In this document: piece after piece, positions 8,377 to 17,713 of the stretch
Layout: each line of letters opens with the position of its first letter
Position numbering within the stretch: position 1 is the first letter of the stretch
Source of the DNA: an uncultured Oceanobacter sp.
GTDB taxonomy: Bacteria > Pseudomonadota > Gammaproteobacteria > Pseudomonadales > Oceanobacteraceae
DNA: 48,717 nt
Assembly (NCBI GenBank): GCA_913061185.1
Contig: CAJXTI010000026.1
Location: forward strand, 1 to 48,717
Direction of reading: 5' to 3'
Notes under the pieces: model-generated
Told to the model about the DNA's origin: nothing
The model's input: only the letters and a program-made list of their open reading frames with translations
Databases searched by the model: none
Made by a program: the position numbers and the translations under genes

Positions 8377-8895
8377 TCAACGTTGATGTACTACGCCGTC
8401 CCCGGATAACCAGTGACTCAGGGCGCGGCGAGTGAATTCCATATTTCTGAAAAGGCTACCTGCGTACAGGTAATCCAGTGTTCCGTCAGGGCTAACCAGC
8501 ATTACGGCGGGCAATGGGTTGATTTGCCATGCCCTGGTCAGTTTCTGGTTGTATGCCAGTAACGGCAGACTTGTATGGGGAGCATCCTTGACCAACTGAT
8601 CATCGGTATCCCATATCACCCAGGTAACCAGGCCGTTTTTGCTGTACTGACGTGCCAGTTGCTCATACTGCTCCAGTGCTTCCTGGCATTGGTGACATGG
8701 GCCGACCCAAATCAGCATTACCGGCTTGCCGCGCTGCTCATTCAAGCTTTTTGCGTAGCCGCCCATGACCGGAGGAAGCGCCAGCTCGGCCAGCGTGTCT
8801 CCAATCGACAGTTTGCTCGAGGCTGTGTCAGCAACGGAAAAACTGGCGATCAGAGCGGCCAGGACTAGTAGTAAAATCCGACTGCTATGCTCCAT
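8377..8895 (-). CDS. Periplasmic thioredoxin-like protein (TlpA/ResA-like fold)
   Basis: A 172-residue exported protein with an N-terminal hydrophobic signal or anchor (about 5-22) and a thioredoxin fold. The active-site region reads VGPCHQC (Cys67, Cys70), a CxxC in the usual place after the second beta strand, and the conserved cis-proline segment is visible as NPLPAVMLVSPDG. It could oxidise, reduce or isomerise disulfides in envelope proteins. The start ATG 8895 lies 31 bases inside the upstream barrel gene, with GAGG upstream, so expression is coupled. I saw few cysteines in the mature partners encoded nearby, so its client is unclear. It may be a structural thioredoxin fold retained in the complex. 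Confidence 0.85.
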   Translation of the reverse strand: MEHSSRILLLVLAALIASFSVADTASSKLSIGDTLAELALPPVMGGYAKSLNEQRGKPVMLIWVGPCHQCQEALEQYEQLARQYSKNGLVTWVIWDTDDQLVKDAPHTSLPLLAYNQKLTRAWQINPLPAVMLVSPDGTLDYLYAGSLFRNMEFTRRALSHWLSGDGVVHQR

Positions 8896-9842
8896 TGCAG
8901 ACCTCGGTGCGAACCTTCTTGGTTAAGTACTTCGTCATCGACGTGGTAGTAGCGGGTATCGGTACCAATCCAGTAGTCGCCCATCATCACCTGAAGAGAT
9001 GTCCCTACGCCGAGGTACATGCCATGGCTGCTGCCAGTGAACTGTTCACCGATAACGCCATCTACGTTCAACTGCCATGGCAGAAACGTTTCGCCATCAA
9101 CACTGGTAATACCTTTGAGCAGTGAATAGCCGATTCCGGCGGTAATGACACGGAAGGCTGCATGCTCCTTCAACTCGGTATTACCGTTATCATCCTTGAT
9201 GGTCTGGTTGCCAAACGAGGTCAGGCCCAAATCGATACTGGCCAGGGCATCCATACGGTCGGTCAGGTGATAACGGACAGAGCCGCCAAACAACAGGCTG
9301 TCGCCATATTCCGCAGACGTTTGCTGACCCAGTGACATGCCAATCAGAGCTTTCTGTTCCGGAATACCATCGGAAAAATCAAATGTGCGGGGGATCGGTT
9401 CAAAGATCTCTGCCGTTCGGGGAACCGCAGATACGCCAACGAGGGGCAGCAACCCTTGCATCACGCTGGCTCCGTCCAGAGCCGAGCTGGTATTGACGGC
9501 TACTTCGTCTGCCATATAGCTCTTTTCTGTGCCCATTTGCGCCATTCGGGACAACAGTTTTTCCATCATCGCCGGGTTGTCAAAGGCAGACGATGCCGGA
9601 GGCGTTTCCTTTTGAACCATGTGCAACAGCTTTTCGAGCACTTTCGGATCGTTCAGAGCCTCGGCATTGCCCGGAGCCAGTTTGGCGTCAGATTTGGCCT
9701 TGTCGGCGACCATACCCAGCAGCTTTTGCAATACGGCAGGGTCGTCAAAGGTCGATGGAGAAGTCTCGGCAGCTGCAATTGACGACGCTGCCAGGAGGAA
9801 ACCCAGTGCAAGACTGGATCTTTTCAGAAACGAATTTTCCAT
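8865..9842 (-). CDS. Outer-membrane beta-barrel protein with four N-terminal short repeats
   Basis: A 325-residue exported protein with a signal peptide (1-25). Residues 32-135 carry four copies of a 14-residue motif: FDDPAVLQKLLGMV (32-45), LNDPKVLEKLLHMV (63-76), FDNPAMMEKLLSRM (87-100) and a weaker LDGASVMQGLLPLV (122-135). Residues from about 165 to the end look like alternating amphipathic strands of a small outer-membrane barrel, ending in FYY, an aromatic C-terminus used for BAM recognition. This agrees with the myxobacterial-type outer membrane beta-barrel domain seen in GltA/GltB/NfsA/NfsB-like proteins. It overlaps the preceding barrel gene by 19 bases and the next gene by 31. Function is unknown; the repeats could bind a periplasmic partner. 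Confidence 0.8.
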   Translation of the reverse strand: MENSFLKRSSLALGFLLAASSIAAAETSPSTFDDPAVLQKLLGMVADKAKSDAKLAPGNAEALNDPKVLEKLLHMVQKETPPASSAFDNPAMMEKLLSRMAQMGTEKSYMADEVAVNTSSALDGASVMQGLLPLVGVSAVPRTAEIFEPIPRTFDFSDGIPEQKALIGMSLGQQTSAEYGDSLLFGGSVRYHLTDRMDALASIDLGLTSFGNQTIKDDNGNTELKEHAAFRVITAGIGYSLLKGITSVDGETFLPWQLNVDGVIGEQFTGSSHGMYLGVGTSLQVMMGDYWIGTDTRYYHVDDEVLNQEGSHRGLQWSIAVGFYY

Positions 9843-10558
9843 ACTAGGGCCAACGCTCCATGATTTGCACTATTGCCAGACAAGGCTTGCTGGACTTGAA
9901 CCCGGCCGCCGATACTGACGTTGTAAGCTATATTCCAGTTGATATCGGTTGTGGCTGAAAGCAGCGGCACGGTTGTGTCGTCACCCTCGTCGTCCCAGCG
10001 GGTTGAACCGCCTGAACTCTTGCCAACACCAACTCCCAAATATCCATCCCATGACCAGCGACCGTTCTCGGCGAAAGGAAAGCGCTTTCCTGCCTCCAGA
10101 GAGTACCAGTCATCATTCGTGTCGGTAGAACGGGTAATGCGTACAGCCGCTGCCTGATCAAACAAAATAAAGTTGGCACCGAGTGTCAGAGCGGTTTCAG
10201 AGGTTGCAGCCAGTTCAAACTGGGGATTGTTTTCGTCACTATTGTCACGAAACTGCAGTGGCTCCAGGCGCTTGATGTTTTCTGGCAACGCTTCGAGCGA
10301 GTCGATACTGATCCAGCCCTGATACTCTCCAGCCTGTACATACAACCAGTCGAGCTGGCGTTTCAGGGGGATAAGCGCCGTATCAGACGGTATGTCCGTC
10401 GAAACCGGATAGGTATCTGCTGGACCCATTCTTAACTGAATGGGTGCTGCGGTCGCAACAGAAACGAGGCCGACACTCAGTGCCAGAGCCTTGGTCAGCA
10501 TGAGCAGTCTGCCGAGATGGAACATCGGACGCTGCTTTGTTTCTGGATTCGCCTGCAT
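9824..10558 (-). CDS. SH3-like domain fused to outer-membrane beta-barrel (first gene of operon)
   Basis: A 244-residue protein. The ATG at 10558 gives an N-terminal extension of 19 polar residues before a signal peptide (about 20-38, cleavage near VATA); internal ATGs at 10525 and 10501 are alternatives. The segment after the signal (about 40-92) has a bacterial SH3 pattern: LRMGPADTYPV, a central strand pair, and YQGWISIDSLEAL. Residues 110-244 are barrel-like strands ending in WKIRF, a typical outer-membrane C-terminus. SH3b domains often bind peptidoglycan or peptides, so this protein could link wall and outer membrane. It heads the operon behind a plausible promoter and overlaps the next barrel gene. 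Confidence 0.78.
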   Translation of the reverse strand: MQANPETKQRPMFHLGRLLMLTKALALSVGLVSVATAAPIQLRMGPADTYPVSTDIPSDTALIPLKRQLDWLYVQAGEYQGWISIDSLEALPENIKRLEPLQFRDNSDENNPQFELAATSETALTLGANFILFDQAAAVRITRSTDTNDDWYSLEAGKRFPFAENGRWSWDGYLGVGVGKSSGGSTRWDDEGDDTTVPLLSATTDINWNIAYNVSIGGRVQVQQALSGNSANHGALALVWKIRF

Positions 10559-11335
10559 ATCGGCACTAGTTCCTTGTGTGAGTTACCAGTATTCGTGGCG
10601 GTGGCACAACGGCGGGCAGTATGCTTAGCCAGTTAGTGCTCGTCAACACAGTGTATCAATTATGTTACATCACGTTAATTCAGACACGTTTTGTGCACTT
10701 CGTCGACCAAAATAAAAATAATGGGCAGATGACGAGGTGGCGAGCCTAGCAGCCTAATTGGACGGTTTTATGTCAGTTGGAATACAAATAGAAGGGGCAG
10801 CGGTGATTGTCCGACATGGCGATTCAGAGCAAATTTCCTGACAAATGCTCATTTTATGGCACCGTTGCTGCCCTGAAGGCAGGCAAGTGCGTTCGCACCC
10901 CAATAATATTAATCCCTGCGGTGATCAGAGCTGCTGGTCATTTGCTTGTATTCAACAAAGACAACTAAATATGAGTTGAGGCTGGAATATTGGGCGTTGC
11001 TATCTGTTTTTGAGCTAACAAAAGCGATTATCTGAACGGATTAATTTCACAAAATGTGAATTGATTCCGGTTCAGTGGGCATGCCTTTGCTCTCTTGAGT
11101 CGTCAGAATATAGATAAATTGTCGGATTGCTTGCCGATCCAAAAAGCCGCGTTGGCGGCGTGATAGCGCGCTATCTGGCTGACACACGGTTAGCGGCAAT
11201 GGCAATAAGGACAGTCGCGGCCGATATCCAATCAATCTGAAAAAGTTGTTACATAAATTTACATAAACGGGGATATTATGCGGTAACAGGGTTCCGAGCG
11301 GGATCGGTTCATGTGCTTCTGTGGCGGGAAAATGG
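10559..11335. other. Long non-coding divergent region
   Basis: About 780 bases lie between the minus-strand envelope operon and the plus-strand GGDEF-EAL gene. Apart from the promoter near 10618-10646 I find no convincing gene. The region is AT-rich near 10640-10780 and has a direct repeat ACATAAA (11251-11257 and 11261-11267) shortly before the GGDEF-EAL gene. A minus-strand open frame (11047-11346) has no coding character or plausible start site. The length leaves room for regulator sites or a small RNA, neither of which can be called here. Confidence 0.5.
10618..10646 (-). promoter_or_regulatory. Probable sigma-70 promoter of the envelope-machine operon
   Basis: On the minus strand TTGACG (10646-10641) and CATACT (10623-10618) are separated by 17 bases. 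The -35 box matches five of six consensus bases and the -10 box four of six. It lies 60 bases before the first ATG of the twelve-gene operon. Predicted by eye only. Confidence 0.45.
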
Positions 11336-13234
11336 ATGTCTTTCACCTCATCGCGTATTACTGATAATTATGGTTGGCTGGAAAACTACAGCCAGCTGAT
11401 TTTACTGCTAATGGTCGGAATTATCTTGGCTATGCCCTTGATGAGTGGGGCAGGTGTGCGGTATTGGCTGATGTTCTGGGGGCTGACGACAGCGCTGCTA
11501 GTGACTTATCGTGCCCGGCTGTTACAGCGTACCCAGAGTCATTTGCAGCAGCAAAGCGAGTTGTTGCAGGCCATTTGTGATGGCCTGCCCGATGGGGTGT
11601 TTTTCAAGGATCGTCGCGGGGTGTACTGCTACGTTAATGAACAAATATCTCAAGGAATTGGCCGCGACCCTGTGGGTAAAACAGACTTTGAGCTGTTTGA
11701 TGCCGATGTTGCCCGGCGGCACCAGAGTGTTGATGAGGAAACGATTCATCAAGGTGCTCGTTACCGTAATGAGGAATGGGTAACGTCGGCAAATGGTGAG
11801 CGTATTCTGATGGAAATCAGCAAGTCGCCACTTTTTGACCGTCAGGGGCAATGTCTGGGGGTGCTCGGTGTAAGTCGTGATGTGACCGAGTTACGCAAGA
11901 TTCAGAACAACCTTGAATTTATTGCTCATCATGATGCCCTCACTGGGTTGGCCAATCGTACCCTGTTGTCGAAAAAATTCGATTATGCGTTACGTCTGGC
12001 ACGACGACAGGGAGGAAATCTGGCGGTGCTGTTTTTTGATCTCGATCAGTTCAAGGGGATCAATGACACCTTTGGCCACGATGTCGGGGATCTGCTGCTA
12101 CAGGACGTTGCTCGTCGTTTCTGCAGTAATCTGAGAGATTCTGATCTGTGCGCCCGTCTTGGCGGCGATGAATTTATTCTTGTGCTACCGGAGTCAGGAA
12201 CGCGTGCCAGCCTGACTTCCAAGGCTGAACAGCTGTTATCAGTTATTTCCGAACCGTACCAACTGAATGGTCATCTGCTTTCCCTTAGTAGTAGTGTTGG
12301 CATCAGCCAATTTCCTCAAGATGGCGACAATTTTACGATGCTGGTTCGTCATGCCGACGCCGCATTGCACCAAGCCAAGCAAAATGGCCGCAATGGATTT
12401 TGCTTCTATGAACCGTCGATGCTTGAAACTCTAAACGATCGATCGACCCTGGATCATGATTTGCGTGATGCGGTCAGCCTCAGTCAGCTGGCGATGATGT
12501 ATCAGCCACAATTTCGTTTTGGTGACAACCAGCCGCGACGGGTCGAGGCGCTGATGCGATGGTTGCATCCGCAGCTGGGTAATGTGTCACCGGTGGAATT
12601 TATTCCTATCGCAGAAACGACTGGCCAGATTCACAGCATGGGCCAGTGGGCACTGGAGCAGGCTTGTAAGCAGTTTTTGGCCTGGCGTGAACAGGGGTTA
12701 TTGCTGGAAAAAATCGCCATTAACGTGTCGGCGATTCAGATCAACGCCGGATTTGCCTCACGGCTGATGGCGTCGCTGGCAGACATGGCATTTGATCCGG
12801 CCTGGTTGGAGTTGGAAATTACTGAGACGGCGATGATGAGTGGTATTACGGAAGTCACCCGTCAGATCAGCTTGCTGCGTAATCAGGGGGTCGAATTCTC
12901 GATTGATGACTTTGGCACCGGCTACTCATCTTTAAGCAAACTCAAATCCATGCCGGTGACGGTGCTGAAGATAGATCAGTCGTTTGTGCGGGATATCAAC
13001 GACGATATCAGTGATTATGAAATCGCCCGGGCCATTATTCTGATGGCCAAAAGCCTTGGCTTAACGGTGGTGGCTGAAGGGGTGGAATCGCGTGCGCAAG
13101 CTGCGATTCTTCAGCGGCTGGGATGTGACTGGGGGCAGGGGTTTCTGTTCAGTCCACCCTTAACGGGCGACGATTTTTTAAATCGATACGCCGACAGTGC
13201 ACTCCGTCGACCCTCTGTGGTCGGGATCGAATAG
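11336..13234 (+). CDS. PAS-GGDEF-EAL cyclic-di-GMP enzyme
   Basis: A 632-residue membrane-attached signalling protein. Two hydrophobic segments (about 18-37 and 42-58) precede a PAS domain (about 70-185), then GGDEF and EAL domains. The GGDEF motif is intact (276-280), with an RxxD inhibitory site five residues before it (267-270), so diguanylate cyclase activity with product inhibition is possible. The EAL motif is intact (404-406) and the downstream DDFGTGYSS and KIDQSFV motifs are present, so phosphodiesterase activity is also possible; the net direction cannot be read from sequence. I prefer ATG 11336 with GGGA upstream over a GTG at 11321. It is divergent from the envelope operon, which it may influence. 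Confidence 0.95.
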   Translation: MSFTSSRITDNYGWLENYSQLILLLMVGIILAMPLMSGAGVRYWLMFWGLTTALLVTYRARLLQRTQSHLQQQSELLQAICDGLPDGVFFKDRRGVYCYVNEQISQGIGRDPVGKTDFELFDADVARRHQSVDEETIHQGARYRNEEWVTSANGERILMEISKSPLFDRQGQCLGVLGVSRDVTELRKIQNNLEFIAHHDALTGLANRTLLSKKFDYALRLARRQGGNLAVLFFDLDQFKGINDTFGHDVGDLLLQDVARRFCSNLRDSDLCARLGGDEFILVLPESGTRASLTSKAEQLLSVISEPYQLNGHLLSLSSSVGISQFPQDGDNFTMLVRHADAALHQAKQNGRNGFCFYEPSMLETLNDRSTLDHDLRDAVSLSQLAMMYQPQFRFGDNQPRRVEALMRWLHPQLGNVSPVEFIPIAETTGQIHSMGQWALEQACKQFLAWREQGLLLEKIAINVSAIQINAGFASRLMASLADMAFDPAWLELEITETAMMSGITEVTRQISLLRNQGVEFSIDDFGTGYSSLSKLKSMPVTVLKIDQSFVRDINDDISDYEIARAIILMAKSLGLTVVAEGVESRAQAAILQRLGCDWGQGFLFSPPLTGDDFLNRYADSALRRPSVVGIE

Positions 13235-13307
13235 CTGCAGAGTGATTGCCCATCTTGCAGGCCTCAGTCACAATCGCCCTACCTGAACTCAGTCGTATCC
13301 AATTCCA

Positions 13308-15560
13308 ATGACGCAAACCAGCTATACCGATGATGGCGTAGAACGCCAGTCGCTGCGACAGTACACCGAGAATGCCTACCTCAACTACTCCATGTACGTC
13401 ATTCTTGATCGTGCCTTGCCCCATGTAGGAGACGGACTCAAACCGGTACAGCGTCGTATTATTTATGCAATGAGCGAGCTGGGCCTGAAAGCAACGGCCA
13501 AGTACAAAAAATCCGCCAGAACCGTGGGGGATGTGCTAGGCAAATACCACCCGCATGGTGATAGCGCCTGCTACGAAGCGATGGTGTTGATGGCGCAGCC
13601 GTTTTCCTATCGTTACCCGCTGATTGATGGCCAGGGTAACTGGGGTGCACCCGACGATCCGAAATCCTTTGCGGCGATGCGTTATACCGAGGCCAAATTG
13701 TCCCCCTTTGCGGACGTATTGTTATCCGAACTTGGTCAGGGGACGGTGAATTGGCAGCCCAACTTTGATGGCACCATGGACGAGCCGACCACCCTGCCGG
13801 CGCGTTTGCCCCATGTGCTGTTGAATGGAACAACCGGCATTGCCGTTGGTATGGCAACGGATATTCCTCCGCACAACATTCGCGAAGTGGCCAGTGCCTG
13901 CATTCACCTGCTGGATAATCCGGGCGCCAGCAGTGACGATTTGTGCCAGCTGGTACAAGGGCCTGATTTTCCCACCGAGGCGGAAATCATTACCCCGCGT
14001 GACGAGTTGCGCAAACTTTACCAATCGGGCCGTGGCAGTATCAGAATGCGAGCGGTCTACACCCGTGAAGACGGTGATATTGTGATTACCGCCCTGCCAC
14101 ATCAGGCTTCCGGTTCCAAAATCATGGAGCAGATCGCCGCCCAGATGCAGGCGAAAAAGCTGCCGATGGTGGCTGATCTGCGGGATGAATCCGATCATGA
14201 AAATCCGACCCGGCTGGTGATTGTGCCGCGTACTCGCAAAGTGGATGCGGAAGCCGTGATGGCGCACTTGTTTGCGACCACCGATCTGGAGCGTAACTAC
14301 CGTGTCAATATGAACGTTATCGGTCTGGATGGTCGACCGCAGGTAAAAAACCTGCTCACCATGCTGAACGAATGGCTGACCTATCGAACAGCAACCGTCC
14401 GTCGTCGGCTCCAGTTTCGTCTCGACAAGGTACTTGCCCGGCTGCATATCCTCGAAGGTTTGCTGGTTGCCTTCCTTAATATCGATGAAGTGATCGAGAT
14501 TATTCGTCAAGAAGAGCAGCCCAAGCCGGCGCTGATGCAACGTTTTGGCATTTCGGACATACAGGCCGAAGCGATTCTGGAATTAAAACTGCGACACCTG
14601 GCCAAGCTCGAAGAGATGAACATTCGTGGTGAGCAGGATGAACTGGAAAAGGAACGCCAGCAGTTGGAGAAGACGCTTGGCTCCGAGCGGCGGTTGAAAA
14701 CCCTGATTAAAAAAGAGATCAGTGCCGATGCCGAGAAATACGGCGATGATCGTCGCTCCCCGCTGGTGCTGCGCTCGGAAGCCAGAGCGCTGACGGAAGC
14801 TGAGCTACTGAGCTCTGACCCCATCGTGGTGGTACTGTCTCAAAAAGGCTGGATACGGGCGGCGAAAGGCCATGATGTGGATCCAGAAAAGCTGAGTTAC
14901 AAGTCAGGGGATGCGTTTCTTCAAGCCATTCCGGGCAAGAGTAATGAGCCCGTTGTGTTACTGGACGACACTGGCCGCAGCTATAGCCTGATTGCCCATA
15001 CGTTGCCGAGTGCTCGTGGCCAGGGAGAACCCTTGACTGGGCATTTGAACCCTCCGGCGGGTGCGGTATTTGAGCACATGCTCATGGGGCAGGACAGTGA
15101 CGAATACCTGTTATGCAGTGATGCGGGCTACGGATTCATTACCCGCTTTGCCGATATGCAAAGCAAGAACAAGGCTGGCAAGGCATTGATCACATTGCCT
15201 CCGAATGCCCGTGTGCTGGCACCAGGTCTGCTGCCTGCGGGTAGTGATGTGTGGATCGCGACGGTGACGAATGAAGGCCGATTACTGGTCTTCCCGGCTG
15301 CCGATTTACCTCGGCTGGGCAAGGGCAAGGGCAATCGACTGATCAATATCAGTGCTGCTCGCGCCTCTGCGGCAGAAGAGCTGATGGTGTCGGTGCGGGC
15401 ATTCCACACGACAGATATCCTGCTGGTGTATTCCGGCAAGCGTCATCTGAAATTGAAGTTCAGCGATCTGGAGCATTATCTGGGTGAACGCGGGCGGCGA
15501 GGCAACAAGCTGCCACGGGGTTTCCAGAGCGTTGACCGGCTGGATATTGTGCAACCATAA
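13308..15560 (+). CDS. parC: DNA topoisomerase IV subunit A
   Basis: A 750-residue type IIA topoisomerase subunit that, with ParE, separates linked daughter chromosomes. The N-terminal breakage-reunion domain includes the active-site tyrosine in [10 protein letters not shown] (Tyr126) and the quinolone-determining segment [12 protein letters not shown] with Ser86 and Glu90, the residues that are wild type at the equivalent sites of E. coli ParC (Ser80, Glu84). The C-terminal part has the beta-pinwheel repeats but lacks the GyrA-box pattern of GyrA, which, with the length, favours ParC. parE is not nearby. It starts 73 bases after the GGDEF-EAL gene. Confidence 0.96.
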   Translation: MTQTSYTDDGVERQSLRQYTENAYLNYSMYVILDRALPHVGDGLKPVQRRIIYAMSELGLKATAKYKKSARTVGDVLGKYHPHGDSACYEAMVLMAQPFSYRYPLIDGQGNWGAPDDPKSFAAMRYTEAKLSPFADVLLSELGQGTVNWQPNFDGTMDEPTTLPARLPHVLLNGTTGIAVGMATDIPPHNIREVASACIHLLDNPGASSDDLCQLVQGPDFPTEAEIITPRDELRKLYQSGRGSIRMRAVYTREDGDIVITALPHQASGSKIMEQIAAQMQAKKLPMVADLRDESDHENPTRLVIVPRTRKVDAEAVMAHLFATTDLERNYRVNMNVIGLDGRPQVKNLLTMLNEWLTYRTATVRRRLQFRLDKVLARLHILEGLLVAFLNIDEVIEIIRQEEQPKPALMQRFGISDIQAEAILELKLRHLAKLEEMNIRGEQDELEKERQQLEKTLGSERRLKTLIKKEISADAEKYGDDRRSPLVLRSEARALTEAELLSSDPIVVVLSQKGWIRAAKGHDVDPEKLSYKSGDAFLQAIPGKSNEPVVLLDDTGRSYSLIAHTLPSARGQGEPLTGHLNPPAGAVFEHMLMGQDSDEYLLCSDAGYGFITRFADMQSKNKAGKALITLPPNARVLAPGLLPAGSDVWIATVTNEGRLLVFPAADLPRLGKGKGNRLINISAARASAAEELMVSVRAFHTTDILLVYSGKRHLKLKFSDLEHYLGERGRRGNKLPRGFQSVDRLDIVQP

Positions 15561-15645
15561 GGCTGATTCGAGCGGACAATGTGAAGTGTTGTAAGGCCAC
15601 GCAGGTGCAGGGTGGCCGTGCTGTATCCGTATCTAAAACAATCAG

Positions 15646-16209
15646 TCAGTCAGTTACCACAAACAGCCGGAAACAGAACTCTTTGGTGGTTTTGCTTTTA
15701 CGCTCTTGCCAGTTGGCGGGCCAGGCTGGCGCTAGCACCGTCTCGTATTCGGTGTAGATCAAGGCGCCAGGGAGGAGCGTAAGAGCGTCAATGGCGGGCT
15801 GCAGCAGGTTTTTGCCGAACGGTGGATCCAAAAAAACCAGATCAAAAGGTTGTGGATTCTGCTGCAACCAGAGTAAGGCATCACCAGCCCACACCTGGGC
15901 ATGGGTTGCGTTCAGCGTCCCAAGGTTATCTTTCAGTTGAATAGCAGCCTTCGGGTGCTTTTCCAGAAAAACGACATCTTTGGCACCTCGGGACAGCGCC
16001 TCGATACCGAGCGCACCACTCCCGGCAAAAGCGTCCAGTACGCGTGCGCCTGCCACGTCAAACTGCAACCAGTTAAAGATGGTTTCACGCACTCTGTCCA
16101 TGGTTGGGCGCAGGCCATCCACTGCCGGAAAACGCAGCCGACGGGAACGCCATTCGCCGCCAATAATTCTCAGTTGTTGGGTGGGTGACTTGCTCACGCG
16201 GAATCTCAT
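15646..16209 (-). CDS. rsmD: 16S rRNA (guanine-966-N2)-methyltransferase
   Basis: A 187-residue S-adenosylmethionine-dependent methyltransferase acting on G966 of 16S rRNA in the assembled 30S subunit. Family signatures are the N-terminal LRIIGGEWRSRRL and RPTMDRVRETIFNWL, the SAM-binding DAFAGSGALGIEALSRGA, and the catalytic DPPF in LVFLDPPFG. Starts are ambiguous: ATG 16209 is used here, with a TTG just upstream and an in-frame GTG four codons later that has a better-spaced GAG. It is convergent with parC and divergent from ftsY, the usual rsmD-ftsY arrangement in gammaproteobacteria. Confidence 0.95.
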   Translation of the reverse strand: MRFRVSKSPTQQLRIIGGEWRSRRLRFPAVDGLRPTMDRVRETIFNWLQFDVAGARVLDAFAGSGALGIEALSRGAKDVVFLEKHPKAAIQLKDNLGTLNATHAQVWAGDALLWLQQNPQPFDLVFLDPPFGKNLLQPAIDALTLLPGALIYTEYETVLAPAWPANWQERKSKTTKEFCFRLFVVTD

Positions 16210-16366
16210 CAATGACTACGGATATCGGCGGATGGTATCAAGCACAGCCTGAATGTCGACATCCATATTGCAACCAGACACATCAAAAACGCTGGAATAG
16301 TGGTAGCATAGCCGCCAATTTCAGCCGTTTCCGGCTCCTCCCCCAGCCACGCTGACAGTGAACGCC

Positions 16367-17710
16367 ATGTTTGATTTTTTTAAGCGCAAAAAGAAAAACC
16401 CGCAAGTCACCGAATCATCGGCAGAGGCCGAGCAGATCACCAGCCCGGACGTTGTTGCTGATCCGGAATTGACCGGGATAGATAGTGAAGCCGACGTTGT
16501 CGACAGCGCCCCAGCGCCAGAACCGGCTGCTGCCGATGCAAAAGCAACGATTGGAAAGGCAATGGATGTTGAGTCGCCTGCCAATGCCACCGAAAATGAC
16601 AGCAGCACTGAATCAGTGCTTGCAAGCCATGACGAAAGCCCCGAAGAGGTTATGCCTGAACCGGTTGCTGCCGGCACGAAATCGGCCCTCGCACCGGATG
16701 CTGATGAGCCGGAGAGCGACCCGATCGATACGGGCAGTCAGCCCAGTTCTGTTGTTGAAGTAGAGGTGGCACCTAAACAGGGCTTTTTTGCCCGTATCAA
16801 GGCTGGCCTGAGTCGCACTCGCAGCAACCTGACCGATGGTCTGGCTAACTTGCTGTTGGGTAAAAAGGCCATCGACGATGATTTGCTGGAAGAGCTGGAA
16901 ACCCAGTTGATCATGGCGGATGTCGGTGTGGAAGCGACGGCCGATATTATGGCCCGCCTGACTGAGCGCGTTAGCCGCAAGGAACTGAAAGACTCTGATG
17001 CCCTGTACGATGCCCTGATCGATGAATTGAAAGGCGCACTGTCACCGGTCGAAGCACCGCTGACCGTGACGACCAGTAAGGCTCCCTTTGTGATTCTGAT
17101 GGTGGGTATTAATGGTGTCGGTAAAACCACCACCATTGGCAAGTTGGCCCGTCAATTCCAGAGTGAAGGCAAAAGTGTGATGCTGGCCGCCGGCGATACC
17201 TTTCGGGCTGCTGCGGTGGAACAATTACAGGTCTGGGGTGAACGCAACCAGGTGCCGGTGATTGCCCAACATACCGGGGCTGATTCTGCCTCGGTGATTT
17301 TTGATGCCCTGCAAGCTGCTCAAAGCCGCAAGGTAGATGTACTGATTGCGGATACAGCGGGGCGACTGCACAACAAGGACAACCTGATGCAGGAGCTGGA
17401 AAAGGTCGTTCGGGTGATGAAAAAACTGGATCCGGCAGCCCCTCATGAAGTCATGTTGGTACTGGATGCCGGTACCGGCCAGAATGCGATTAACCAGACC
17501 CGGCAATTCCTCCAGACGGTCGGTGTAACGGGGCTGACCCTGACCAAACTGGACGGTACCGCCAAGGGCGGGGTTATCTTCGCGTTGGCGAAGCAGTTTG
17601 GGATACCGGTGCGCTTTATTGGTGTCGGTGAAGGCATTGAGGATCTGCGTCCGTTTCATGCGGGCCAGTTTATCGACGCCCTGTTTCAGCGCGACAGCAG
17701 CGGAGACTGA
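16367..17710 (+). CDS. ftsY: Signal recognition particle receptor FtsY
   Basis: A 447-residue SRP receptor GTPase that docks ribosome-SRP complexes at the membrane. The N-terminal MFDFFKRKKK is a basic membrane-targeting start, followed by a long acidic, Ala/Pro-rich A domain (to about residue 130), then the N domain and the GTPase G domain. Motifs visible are GINGVGKTT (about 247-255), DTAGR and TKLDGTAKGG. I use ATG 16367 because FtsY proteins normally start MFxFFKxK; a GTG three codons earlier is possible. It is followed after 3 bases by ftsE, then ftsX and rpoH. Confidence 0.97.
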   Translation: MFDFFKRKKKNPQVTESSAEAEQITSPDVVADPELTGIDSEADVVDSAPAPEPAAADAKATIGKAMDVESPANATENDSSTESVLASHDESPEEVMPEPVAAGTKSALAPDADEPESDPIDTGSQPSSVVEVEVAPKQGFFARIKAGLSRTRSNLTDGLANLLLGKKAIDDDLLEELETQLIMADVGVEATADIMARLTERVSRKELKDSDALYDALIDELKGALSPVEAPLTVTTSKAPFVILMVGINGVGKTTTIGKLARQFQSEGKSVMLAAGDTFRAAAVEQLQVWGERNQVPVIAQHTGADSASVIFDALQAAQSRKVDVLIADTAGRLHNKDNLMQELEKVVRVMKKLDPAAPHEVMLVLDAGTGQNAINQTRQFLQTVGVTGLTLTKLDGTAKGGVIFALAKQFGIPVRFIGVGEGIEDLRPFHAGQFIDALFQRDSSGD

Positions 17711-17713
17711 TCG

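Noticed and set aside
11246..11279. TTGTTA and TATTAT as a promoter for the GGDEF-EAL gene
   Set aside because: The spacing is 22 bases, outside the working range for sigma-70.
11047..11346. Minus-strand open frame of 99 codons in the long non-coding region
   Set aside because: Composition is unlike the neighbouring proteins, there is no recognisable domain, and it overlaps the start of the GGDEF-EAL gene.
15595..15617. Inverted repeat GGCCAC/GTGGCC between parC and rsmD as a terminator
   Set aside because: Only six base pairs with an 11-base loop and no T-run; too weak to call.
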